Below are positions 17,722-25,620 of a stretch of DNA of 64,000 nt, piece after piece (position 1 is the first letter of the stretch; every line of letters begins with the position of its first letter). This stretch comes from Oscillospiraceae bacterium (GTDB lineage: Bacteria > Bacillota > Clostridia > Oscillospirales > Ruminococcaceae). The translations under genes and the position numbers were made by a program. The DNA lies in contig SVMX01000004.1 of the NCBI GenBank assembly GCA_015067175.1, positions 1 to 64,000 on the forward strand, read 5' to 3'. The notes beneath the pieces are model-generated. The model was not told the origin of the DNA. It was given only the letters and a program-made list of their open reading frames with translations, and did not search any database.

Positions 17722-19521
17722 TTACTGCTGCTCAGCTGCTACAGCAAAAACCTCACCAATAAAAGAATCCAAGCCTGTGAATTTTATCTTTTCGATATCG
17801 GGGCGGGTCTGCTGGATAACTCTGCACATTATAGCCATTATAAGACCCATCTGACCACTTTCTGCTCCAATACTGGAAAACTGTATGCTGTCGCCGTTTT
17901 TCATCTTGAACGAAAACGTAGAGCTGCTTCCGCCCAGCTTGCTGAACGCCTGAAAATCACGGTAAAAGGCATATTTTACCTTGCCTTTATTGATAAAGAT
18001 AAGCCTTTCGCTGGTGACGAACATACCCACCTTGCCTTTGGCGGTAATGCCGTTGTCCGTGAAGATGTAGACCTGCTCGTCCGGAGCAATGACATTTCTC
18101 ACTGCGTCCATCGCAGTTTCCCAGCGGCTGGTGTTGATGTCGGGCAGCGCAATGGCTCCGACCTTCTCGGCTCCCGCGCCTCGGAATGCGTCGAGTATCT
18201 CCCTTATCGAGTAGTTATTGTTGAGAGCGCTGCACATTGCGCTGAAAATCTCGTAGGAGCCGTCCTTTTTTTTGAACCCCATTCTTGCATAATCGATCTG
18301 CTGATTTGCGAAGTTATCTCCATATTCCACGCCCTTGTTTGTCCATTTGTAGTCAATATCAACAGGACAGGACACAGGTACAGCTACATCAGAATATACT
18401 GGCTGCTGCACGGAGGCAGTAACAGGCTCTGGCTCGGGCTTTTCTATAACCAGCGGACCGACATAGTCTTCCACCTTGAAAGCAGGGCTCTCTTCTATCT
18501 CAAGCAGCATTTTGGCTACCAGCTGATACCTCTCTTCGGTTTCGATATATTCATTAAAAGCCATATTGAATCCACGCTTTTTGTATCTCAATATTGTTAA
18601 AAACAAAAAGCCCAGGAACAGAGCAATTGCGCTTAAGACTGGTATTTCAGAAACTGCGCCAAACAATACCGCAGCCAGAACAAAACATAAAATGGAGATG
18701 ATCAAGAAATATTTATGGCTTTTATTCTTAGGTTTTATTCTTTTGTAGGAGTCCTTCAGCTTCTTGTATTCATCTTTCAGTTGCCTCTCCTCGCGATTAA
18801 GCGGATACTTGCTTGCATATGCAAGCTGAGCGTCTGATATCTCTTGTATTCTCTTTTTACCTACCTCTATGCCAAGCTTGCTTTCCTTGTAGGGGAGCAT
18901 TGTTTCCAGAGTTTCAATGCCCTTTCCGATGGTATATGCATCGTATGAGCCTATCCTTTCAAAGGCCTTTTTATATTCCTCCTCAAACACCGCCTCTGAC
19001 TTAGCCTTGCATTTTTCCGCTAACCGTTCGCTGTCGTTGTAATTGCCAAGCGATCTGAACAGTTGCTCCGCTTCAATAACGTCCTTCATATCCTCAGAAG
19101 CCATAAGCTCGGTCGCATGGCCGTAAACTGGACTCAAAGCGGCATCCGAGACTTTGTTTATAATGGCTTCAAGCGCCTTACACTGCTTATCGTCTGCATA
19201 GCGCAGTGCGCTTTTCATTGTACGACATGACGCAGCGTTAGGATCTGCCTTTACGCAGGTCTCAACAGTTGCCGCTTTATTTTCGGCAAGCAGCTTTCCG
19301 ACATACGCATAGAAGCACTCGGGATTGATGTCAAGTGCCTTTTCACAGTATTCGTCCGCTTTATCCCAGACCTCGTCTTGAATAAAAATGAAAGCTCTTT
19401 TCAGTGTGCTGTGCTCCGCTGAGCCTTCGTCTATCTTTTCCTGCTCGGCCAAGCAGAACGGGCAAAGTCCCTCGGCTTCGCTGTATCTGCCACTGCACAA
19501 ACCGCATTTTACCATAGCCAT
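17722..19521 (-). CDS. zinc-ribbon/TPR membrane protein with PH-like C-terminal domain
   Basis: This 599-aa protein has an N-terminal zinc ribbon (CGLC...CPFC, residues 6-21). TPR-like helices follow (EYCEKALDINPECFYAY) and then coiled-coil regions. A pair of membrane helices lies near residues 270-310. The C-terminal domain of about 130 residues (FVTSERLIFINKGKVKYAFY...) resembles bacterial PH-like domains. It is probably a membrane-associated scaffold. The ATG follows GGAGAGAAAGATC. The gene upstream on the same strand (19607) also encodes a small membrane protein, and the two may work together. Function unknown. Confidence 0.65.
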   Translation of the reverse strand: MAMVKCGLCSGRYSEAEGLCPFCLAEQEKIDEGSAEHSTLKRAFIFIQDEVWDKADEYCEKALDINPECFYAYVGKLLAENKAATVETCVKADPNAASCRTMKSALRYADDKQCKALEAIINKVSDAALSPVYGHATELMASEDMKDVIEAEQLFRSLGNYNDSERLAEKCKAKSEAVFEEEYKKAFERIGSYDAYTIGKGIETLETMLPYKESKLGIEVGKKRIQEISDAQLAYASKYPLNREERQLKDEYKKLKDSYKRIKPKNKSHKYFLIISILCFVLAAVLFGAVSEIPVLSAIALFLGFLFLTILRYKKRGFNMAFNEYIETEERYQLVAKMLLEIEESPAFKVEDYVGPLVIEKPEPEPVTASVQQPVYSDVAVPVSCPVDIDYKWTNKGVEYGDNFANQQIDYARMGFKKKDGSYEIFSAMCSALNNNYSIREILDAFRGAGAEKVGAIALPDINTSRWETAMDAVRNVIAPDEQVYIFTDNGITAKGKVGMFVTSERLIFINKGKVKYAFYRDFQAFSKLGGSSSTFSFKMKNGDSIQFSSIGAESGQMGLIMAIMCRVIQQTRPDIEKIKFTGLDSFIGEVFAVAAEQQ

Positions 19522-19606
19522 GATCTTTCTCTCCTGTTTCTGTTTTTATTATGCATTTCAAGCCCCGCCGTATCAGGCGAGGCTTGGTTTTACGATGTTT
19601 GGCGCT

Positions 19607-20065
19607 TCAGGTTCCATAAACGGCATTGAGTATTATAAGCTGCTCAAGAGCGTTCAATGTCGCACCTTCCATCGTCATTGAGCTGATGCCGAAAGAAGTG
19701 TCATTCACCCAGAATCTTACCCCTATCTCTACTATCTCGCCGTCATACGTACAATTGCCTTTGAATGTCACATACTGCTGATCACCTTTCTTATCAACTC
19801 CCCATTTAGGCGAGTCGAAAAAGTCCTCAAAAGCATCTCCAACAGTAGCTGTTGGATAACCGGAAAGCGTACCGCTCTTTACACACGCCATATTCACATC
19901 GCTGCGAAGCCCCGCTATCACTGCGAGCACCAGTATAACAACGACTGCGATAAGAACGATCTTCAGCACTTTACCCTTTTTTCTTTTTTTCTGAAGCTTC
20001 TGTATGCCTGAATCACCTTCAGCAACCACTTCGCTAAGCTCCTTGATCAGATCTGTATCTGCCAT
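19607..20065 (-). CDS. hypothetical membrane-anchored protein
   Basis: This 152-aa protein has a charged N-terminus, one membrane helix (VLKIVLIAVVVILVLAVIAGL, residues about 33-53) and an external domain. That domain (GYPTATVGDAFEDFFDSPKWG...) resembles small extracytoplasmic domains found in Firmicute membrane proteins of unknown role. The ATG at 20065 follows GGAGGTGATTTT. It lies 85 nt upstream of the zinc-ribbon/TPR gene on the same strand. Confidence 0.6.
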   Translation of the reverse strand: MADTDLIKELSEVVAEGDSGIQKLQKKRKKGKVLKIVLIAVVVILVLAVIAGLRSDVNMACVKSGTLSGYPTATVGDAFEDFFDSPKWGVDKKGDQQYVTFKGNCTYDGEIVEIGVRFWVNDTSFGISSMTMEGATLNALEQLIILNAVYGT

Positions 20066-20220
20066 AAAATCACCTCCATTGTTTGTGAATAAATATATAC
20101 AATAAAATAATATCAATATCACATTTTTGTCAATCCCTTGATATTAATATTATAAAATCGTCAATTTTCTACGTTTAAAAGGTCCTTTTGTATAATATAT
20201 AATAAAAGGAAAGCGCTATA

Positions 20221-20419
20221 GCGATTGGAGAACGTATAGCTCTCCATCGAGAGAAGCTTGATCTGCAGCAGTATCAGCTCGCCTTATAACGAAAAATGGG
20301 TATGTGTCGATAAGACAGACAATCTACGTTATGACAATATACAAAAACTGAATCGTGATAATAAGCTTCGTTTATCGGAACGTGTGAATATAGTGCTTGA
20401 GGAGCAAAAAGATTTATAA
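20221..20419 (+). pseudogene. HTH-like regulator fragments, frameshifted
   Basis: Between 20066 and 20500 no intact gene is seen. On the plus strand IGERIALHREKLDLQQYQLA looks like the first helices of an XRE-type HTH and stops at once. A second frame (from about 20285) reads on to EEQKDL and ends at 20419. The two pieces are one frame apart, consistent with a broken small regulator. Confidence 0.35.
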
Positions 20420-20500
20420 GCAAACAAAAGACCGCAGAAGTAATTCTAGGTTCTTATTTTACCATATTGCGACATAATATTGGTCTGCTGACAGCAGACT

Positions 20501-20938
20501 TTAATCTTTCATCAAAAGCGGCTCGAAATTTTCCATAAGAAGCACATCACAGTCCATCAGTGACATTCCACGCTGAAAGCAGTAAATTATGATGGCATCT
20601 CGCGGAATGCGAGGATATAGCTGTGCAGCGCCTCTGTGCATGAGGAATTCCTGTACTTCGTCAAAACTCATTTCAAAACCAAAGCCAAGCTGTATAAGTA
20701 CATCACGGGAGGGATTATCTCTTGTTCCATTGAACAGCGAATAAAAATACGCTTTTTTAAGTCCCGATCTCCTCATCACATCGGGAAGCTTCGCCTTGCG
20801 TTTTGCTACGAGCGTATTTAGATATTCTGCCAGACTCTCGGTTATCTGTTCTGACTTCAGTTCTTCCTGCACCTCATCATATGAGGATATACTCTTCAAC
20901 ATATCCAGCAATTCGTCTGAGGTCATATTACCTTTCAT
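20501..20938 (-). CDS. HTH domain protein, paralogue 2 of the kinase locus
   Basis: This 145-aa protein is about 70 percent identical by eye to its neighbour 21055-21492. The core LPDVMRRSGLKKAYFYSLFNGTRDNPSRDVLIQLGFGF looks like an XRE-type helix-turn-helix, followed by a conserved tail (FLMHRGAAQLYPRIPRDAIIIYCFQRGMS). The ATG at 20938 is preceded by AAGGGG and gives exactly the same length as the paralogue. It is divergent from two kinases, so it is a candidate partner or output of that system. No DNA target is known. Confidence 0.7.
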   Translation of the reverse strand: MKGNMTSDELLDMLKSISSYDEVQEELKSEQITESLAEYLNTLVAKRKAKLPDVMRRSGLKKAYFYSLFNGTRDNPSRDVLIQLGFGFEMSFDEVQEFLMHRGAAQLYPRIPRDAIIIYCFQRGMSLMDCDVLLMENFEPLLMKD

Positions 20939-20987
20939 TCTGATACCCCTTGTGACAAAATTCGGAACTGCAACCGACAAGAAAGAC

Positions 20988-21013
20988 CGCAGGACAGTCC
21001 CACGGTCTTATTT
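20988..21013 (-). terminator. hairpin after the first HTH gene
   Basis: AAGACCG and CGGTCTT arms enclose a smaller GGAC/GTCC stem between the two HTH genes. A degenerate copy of this 3' flank also follows the second HTH gene (20426-20500), so the tandem duplication included the flank. Confidence 0.6.
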
Positions 21014-21054
21014 TAACATATTACTAAATCCTATCGGTATACTGAAAGCAGACT

Positions 21055-21492
21055 TTATTCTTTCATCAGCAGGGCTTCGCCGTTTTCTTCCAAAAGCATG
21101 TCGCAGTCAATGATGGACATTCCACGCTGAAAGCAATAGATCATTACGCCGTCTCTGGGAATACGGGGATAGAGCTGCGCCGCTCCCCTGTGCTTCAGAA
21201 ATTCCTGCACTTCGTCAAAGCTCATCTCAAAGCCGAAGCCGAGCTGTATAAGCACATCGCGCGAGGGATTCTCTCTGCTGCCATCAAACAGCGAATAAAA
21301 ATACGCCTTTTTAAGCCCCGATCTTCTCATAACATCTGCAAGCTTTACATTTCGCTGTGCAACCAGTGCATTAAGGTAATCGGCAAGACTTTCTTTTATC
21401 TGTTCCGTTTTTATCTCCTCCTGTACGATGTTACAGGAGTTTTTGCTTTTTATGATATCCAGAAGCTCGCCTGTGCTTTTTCGTTTTTCCAT
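21055..21492 (-). CDS. HTH domain protein, paralogue 1 of the kinase locus
   Basis: This 145-aa protein contains the HTH core LADVMRRSGLKKAYFYSLFDGSRENPSRDVLIQLG and a conserved C-terminal part ending in LLEENGEALLMKE. The ATG at 21492 follows GTAGGTGATAATT; an in-frame GTG upstream lies in the ribosome site. About 100 bp separate it from the divergent kinase gene, so the two share a control region. Confidence 0.72.
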   Translation of the reverse strand: MEKRKSTGELLDIIKSKNSCNIVQEEIKTEQIKESLADYLNALVAQRNVKLADVMRRSGLKKAYFYSLFDGSRENPSRDVLIQLGFGFEMSFDEVQEFLKHRGAAQLYPRIPRDGVMIYCFQRGMSIIDCDMLLEENGEALLMKE

Positions 21493-21531
21493 AATTATCA
21501 CCTACAATATATACCGCCGTGCATACATTCG

Positions 21532-21560
21532 TTGACATTTTGCGACTTTTATGTTACCAT
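21532..21560 (+). promoter_or_regulatory. promoter of the kinase operon
   Basis: TTGACA (21532-21537) and TACCAT (21555-21560) are 17 bp apart, 34 nt before the proposed TTG start. The -10 is weak, which fits a regulated promoter. Confidence 0.65.
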
Positions 21561-21594
21561 ATATTCAGTGATCTTGTCAAGAGGGGTGAATAGC

Positions 21595-23205
21595 TTGCCA
21601 TCGGAAGAATACAAAATACTTCGGTCGCTGAACACAAAGGAAACGGTACACCTTGCATCTGATAAAGACGGGAAAAAAGTCGTACTAAAAACGCTTGCCG
21701 CTGACAGCGCTTCAATATATAAGCGTATAGCGGAGCTGCCATCGCACGAAAACTCCGAAAAGATATTCGAATGCTTTGAGCAGGGCGAAAACACCATTGC
21801 TGTCTGTGAATATATTGACGGAATAACTCTGCACGAGCTTCTCGAAAGCGGAAGTTTTTTTCCCCTGAAGGACATTAAAAAAATAATATGTTCCCTGTGC
21901 GATGCAGTGGAGCATTTACACAAAAACAATATTATTCACCGCGACATAAACCCAAACAATATAATGCTTGACGATATGATAGATCTAACGCTTATCGATT
22001 ACAGCATTGCACGTCTATACAGAGGCGGACGTGATAAGGACACCACCATTCTCGGCACGCAGGGATTTTCTGCTCCCGAGCAATACGGCTTCAAGGAAAC
22101 TCGATTCACTGCAGATGTTTATTCAATAGGCATGGTGCTGAAAGTGCTGCTGAACTGCTGCGCAGGAGGCTACGCTACACAAGAGGTGTATTTGAGGAAG
22201 ATAGCCGCCAAATGCACGGCGTTTGACCCCAACAATAGATATCGCAGCGCGACGGCAATAAAAAGCGCTGTAAAGCGCTCGAGACTCGTGATTCCTGCAA
22301 TCGGCGCAGGTGCTGCATTATCTTTAGTGGCTGTGTTTGCTCTGGCTATGCTGATGCAAGCGCGTGACGCAGATGACAGCGCAACATACGGCAGCTCACA
22401 TCAGACCACCTCTGCTGCGGCAACAACATCAGCGACCACTACCGTTACCGCCGACTCTGCACCGCCCGAAGCAGCCACTTCTGCAGTTGCATCTACAACT
22501 GCCGCTGCAGATACTACGATAGCCGCAACGACAACAACGGCGGCAACACCGGAAACAACTACTACCTCAGCTACAACTGCGACTGCTGCGACCATATCCA
22601 CAACAACTACACGTTCAACCACTACTGCCACAACTCCACATACGACGACTGCAACATCTCCCGTTACCACTACTACATCGGCAACAACACCTGTCACAAC
22701 GCCCGAAGATTCATCTATATATCTTGATATCAACACACTGGTTGGCTCGGATCAGAACAATCCGAACAAGATAGAGGTCACCTCTGTACACGTTGGAGAA
22801 GGAAACTACTATGACGACTTTGAGTACAAGTTTTATGACGACCCTACTGTTCACGGAAAATGGGAATACTGCTATTGTTGGAATCTTCGTGGATTGCCAT
22901 TGCTTGCCACGGCTGATGGCATCATTAACGCTACGGAATGGCTCTCATCGCCTCTATACAAATGGTTGTCTTTCTCAGCAGACGGAACTGCTACGGTATG
23001 CAACAAAAATGACCCAAGCCCCGTATCGGATAAATGGACAAACGGCTATTGTATAGAGAGTAACGGCGATGGTATATTTGCCAGTAGACTGTTCACAGTA
23101 GTTATTGATGATGTGGAATTTTTGTTTCTTGAGCACAAATCAGGAGATTATGTACGCAAAGGTGAGGTATACTGCTATTATATTTTCACTCGTGTGGAAG
23201 AATAA
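21595..23205 (+). CDS. transmembrane Ser/Thr protein kinase 1
   Basis: This 536-aa protein has a Hanks-type kinase domain (residues about 5-225) with Lys32 in VVLK, His115-Arg116-Asp117 and Asn122. One membrane helix follows (231-254), then a Thr/Ala/Ser-rich stalk of about 110 residues. A C-terminal extracellular domain (about 385-536) is shared with kinase 2. Two motifs deviate: the HRDxK lysine is Asn119, and DFG reads DYS (135-137). The start is TTG at 21595 after AGGGGTGAATAGC; the frame continues upstream through sequence antisense to the HTH gene. The second kinase starts 14 nt after the stop. Confidence 0.85.
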   Translation: MPSEEYKILRSLNTKETVHLASDKDGKKVVLKTLAADSASIYKRIAELPSHENSEKIFECFEQGENTIAVCEYIDGITLHELLESGSFFPLKDIKKIICSLCDAVEHLHKNNIIHRDINPNNIMLDDMIDLTLIDYSIARLYRGGRDKDTTILGTQGFSAPEQYGFKETRFTADVYSIGMVLKVLLNCCAGGYATQEVYLRKIAAKCTAFDPNNRYRSATAIKSAVKRSRLVIPAIGAGAALSLVAVFALAMLMQARDADDSATYGSSHQTTSAAATTSATTTVTADSAPPEAATSAVASTTAAADTTIAATTTTAATPETTTTSATTATAATISTTTTRSTTTATTPHTTTATSPVTTTTSATTPVTTPEDSSIYLDINTLVGSDQNNPNKIEVTSVHVGEGNYYDDFEYKFYDDPTVHGKWEYCYCWNLRGLPLLATADGIINATEWLSSPLYKWLSFSADGTATVCNKNDPSPVSDKWTNGYCIESNGDGIFASRLFTVVIDDVEFLFLEHKSGDYVRKGEVYCYYIFTRVEE

Positions 23206-23219
23206 GAGGCGATGCAGAT

Positions 23220-24878
23220 TTGAAGTACGAATATATATCAACTCTGAAAGCTTCTGAACGGGGAGATATCCTCCTTGTACGGGACGAGTGCGGCACGCTT
23301 TTTATAAAACGGCAAAGAGAGCTTGAAAAAGAACTTTTAAAGAAGCTTATTCAGTTGGAAAGCCCGTATATCGCGAAAACACTCACCTTCGGCGAAGACG
23401 AGCACGGATTCTTCACGATAGAGGAGTATATAAAAGGAAAGCCCGCTTCGGAAACGGTTTTTTCAAAAGAACAGGTTGTTAGTATTCTTATGGAGCTGTG
23501 CGAGGCGGTTAAAACCCTGCACAGGTCGGGTATAGTACACCGTGACATAAAGCCGTCAAATATCATTGTTGACGATAATGGACATATCCGCCTTATCGAC
23601 TTTGATACCGCAAGGCTAATGAAAGAGTATCAGAGCCATGACACAGGCTATCTCGGAACGATCGGATACGCGCCGCCCGAGCAATATGGCTTTATGCAGA
23701 CCGATGTACGCTCGGACATCTACGCATTCGGTATAACAATGGACGAGTTTCTCGGAAAGTCAGCGGATAAGCTGAAATTCCGACGCATCATAAAGAAATG
23801 TACTGCGTTTGACCCCGAAAAGAGATACAGCGACATGGCTCTTGTAGAATGGGCGTTGAAATGTCGATTTCCCATAATTCCCGTTTTTGTGATAGCTTGC
23901 ATTGCGCTAACAGCTTGGGGAATGCTGTGGCTTGTGAAACACGAACAGCCACAGAAGCAATATTTAGTTGACGCTGAAGCTACCGATACAGCCGATTCAA
24001 CCTTGGAAAGCTTATCAACTTCTGAGCCTGTTATCTCTGCAGAAGAAACATCAGAAATCGCAGAAACATCGGAGCCTATAGAAATCATTCATACGGAGGA
24101 GCAGACAGCAGAAGCTGACACTTCGGAAACAACCGAGGTCACATTGCCTGAAGCAACTGAACATACAACAATGCAAACGCAGCCTCCCGAAGCACCGACA
24201 GAAGAAGCTGTCCCCGAAGAAACGACAGAAGCTGACACATCTGCAACAACTGAGGTTACATTGCCTGAAGCAACTGAACATACAACAATGCAAACTCAGC
24301 CTTCCGAAGCCCCTGCAGAAGAAGCTGTCCCCGAAGAAACGGCAGAGGCTGTCTCAGAAGAAACAGAAGAAGCTGACGATAACGGTATTATGACCTCTGA
24401 TAAGGTAAATCCCAATAAAATGAGCTACACAACAGTGCAGGACGAAAACGGGAAGATCCATCATAAGTTTGATTATATTTTCTACGACGACCCTGCCGTA
24501 TATGGTCGTTGGCAAGTGTGTGGCTATTGTAGTGTCGATGCTGACCTTTCATTGCTCACAGCAGAAACACTAACAAGTTACGAAGATAACACGGAGCAAG
24601 TATATTGGCAATTTATGGAGTTTCAACCCGAGGGTACATTTCAAATGTGCACTCCTGTTGGAAGCCTTATTTACAATGATCGTTGGACTAACGGGTATAT
24701 TATTACGGAATCCAAATATGGCCCGATAGTCAAAAGAATATTCGTAATAACGCTTGATGACGGCGAAGATTATCTTTTCTATGAACAGAAGCCCACAGGG
24801 AATTTTGATGACGATACACCGCACAGATACCTTGTGTACAAAAGAACCACTACCATAAACGGCATAGCTCCCGTGTGA
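23220..24878 (+). CDS. transmembrane Ser/Thr protein kinase 2
   Basis: This 552-aa paralogue of kinase 1 has Lys30, the catalytic loop HRDIKPSN (107-114) and DFD in place of DFG (127-129). A membrane helix lies at about 217-238. The external Thr/Glu stalk contains two tandem 39-residue repeats. A C-terminal domain is homologous to that of kinase 1 (pattern FYDDP-GRW...RWTNGYI). The start is TTG at 23220 after AAGAGGCGATGCAGA. It is co-transcribed with kinase 1. The shared external domain should be the sensor, by inference. Confidence 0.85.
   Translation: MKYEYISTLKASERGDILLVRDECGTLFIKRQRELEKELLKKLIQLESPYIAKTLTFGEDEHGFFTIEEYIKGKPASETVFSKEQVVSILMELCEAVKTLHRSGIVHRDIKPSNIIVDDNGHIRLIDFDTARLMKEYQSHDTGYLGTIGYAPPEQYGFMQTDVRSDIYAFGITMDEFLGKSADKLKFRRIIKKCTAFDPEKRYSDMALVEWALKCRFPIIPVFVIACIALTAWGMLWLVKHEQPQKQYLVDAEATDTADSTLESLSTSEPVISAEETSEIAETSEPIEIIHTEEQTAEADTSETTEVTLPEATEHTTMQTQPPEAPTEEAVPEETTEADTSATTEVTLPEATEHTTMQTQPSEAPAEEAVPEETAEAVSEETEEADDNGIMTSDKVNPNKMSYTTVQDENGKIHHKFDYIFYDDPAVYGRWQVCGYCSVDADLSLLTAETLTSYEDNTEQVYWQFMEFQPEGTFQMCTPVGSLIYNDRWTNGYIITESKYGPIVKRIFVITLDDGEDYLFYEQKPTGNFDDDTPHRYLVYKRTTTINGIAPV
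24115..24348 (+). repeat. tandem 117-bp repeat in the kinase 2 stalk
   Basis: Two consecutive copies of a 39-codon unit encode the motif EVTLPEATEHTTMQTQP followed by EAPxEEAVPEET. The DNA copies differ at few positions, indicating a recent duplication that lengthens the extracellular stalk. Confidence 0.85.
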
Positions 24879-24881
24879 TTT

Positions 24882-25449
24882 TGAAGCGAACCCCAAAGAT
24901 TAGACAGAACAATTAAATAATATGAAAATGAGTTCGGTATTGCACCAGGCTCATTTTTAGTCTAAAAGAAATTCTTTCGTGATTGTAATAATGAATGTAT
25001 TCATTCAGTTCATCAATGAAAGCGTTAACGCTTTCAAATTTCTCACCATAGAACATTTCAACCTTGAGCCTGCCGAAGAAGTTTTCCATAGCACCGTTGT
25101 CCATACAGTTTCCTTTTCTGGACATACTTTGCGTAATGTTGTGTTCAGCCAATAAGCGTTGGTATTCTGCATGTTGGTACTGCCAGCCTTGATCCGAATG
25201 GAACTCATCAGGCAGCTTGTCAAACAAACCGTTCAACATTTCCCTTATCTGATCAAGATTAGGACTTAAAGATATCGAATATGACACAATTTCTCGGTTG
25301 AACAAATCCATAACAGGAGATAAATAAACCTTTGTGTTGCCAACTTTGAATTGTGTTACATCTGTTGTCAACTTCTCGAAAGGCCTTTCAGCTTTGAAAT
25401 CTCTTTTTAATGGTAATGCACTGTTGTCAGTTCGTTTATCACTACTTTG
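24882..25449 (-). mobile_element. truncated IS3-family insertion sequence
   Basis: The remnant has one terminal inverted repeat at 24882-24906 (TGAAGCGAACCCCAAAGATT...), of the IS3/IS150 type. It also has the C-terminal half of the orfB transposase (stop at 24913), with DDE residues in TTDVTQF, FHSDQG and MENFFG. The left end, orfA and the start of orfB are missing. It begins within a few bases of the kinase 2 stop codon. On the other side it abuts the stop codon of the 56-aa ORF. It cannot transpose by itself. Confidence 0.85.
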
Positions 25450-25620
25450 TTAGACTCCAAATAATATACTGATATCATCTTGTGAGCCACAACTTATTGC
25501 TGCCTCAATTATTTTTCGGCAGGTTAATTCAGAGATCTTCTGTCCCGACAAGAGATACGCCATAGTAGGAAAAGGGATACGCTGTACCGCTGTAAACTGA
25601 GCAATCTCATCTGCGTTCAT
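25450..25620 (-). CDS. 56-aa ORF overlapping the truncated helicase gene
   Basis: This small frame starts MNADEIAQFTAVQRIPFPTM and ends DDISILFGV. Its ATG overlaps the TGA of the upstream helicase fragment (ATGA), so it is translationally coupled. It is intact although the helicase is truncated and an IS remnant starts right after its stop codon. The sequence looks globular and conserved rather than random, with alternating hydrophobic positions and a GQKISELTxRKIIEAAI helix, but I cannot name a family. Confidence 0.55.
   Translation of the reverse strand: MNADEIAQFTAVQRIPFPTMAYLLSGQKISELTCRKIIEAAISCGSQDDISILFGV

Noticed and set aside
20982-21013. Hairpin AAGACCG/CGGTCTT as a small RNA
   Set aside because: Better explained as the terminator of the preceding HTH gene; no promoter before it.
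22401-22736. Val/Ala-rich open frame on the minus strand
   Set aside because: It is the antisense of the Thr/Ala stalk of kinase 1 (ACN codons read backward as NGT); low-complexity artefact.
17165-24875. Short identity GGCATAGCTCCCG at about 17174 and 24861 as an attachment-site pair
   Set aside because: Only 13 bp, and one copy is inside the kinase 2 coding end; chance cannot be excluded.
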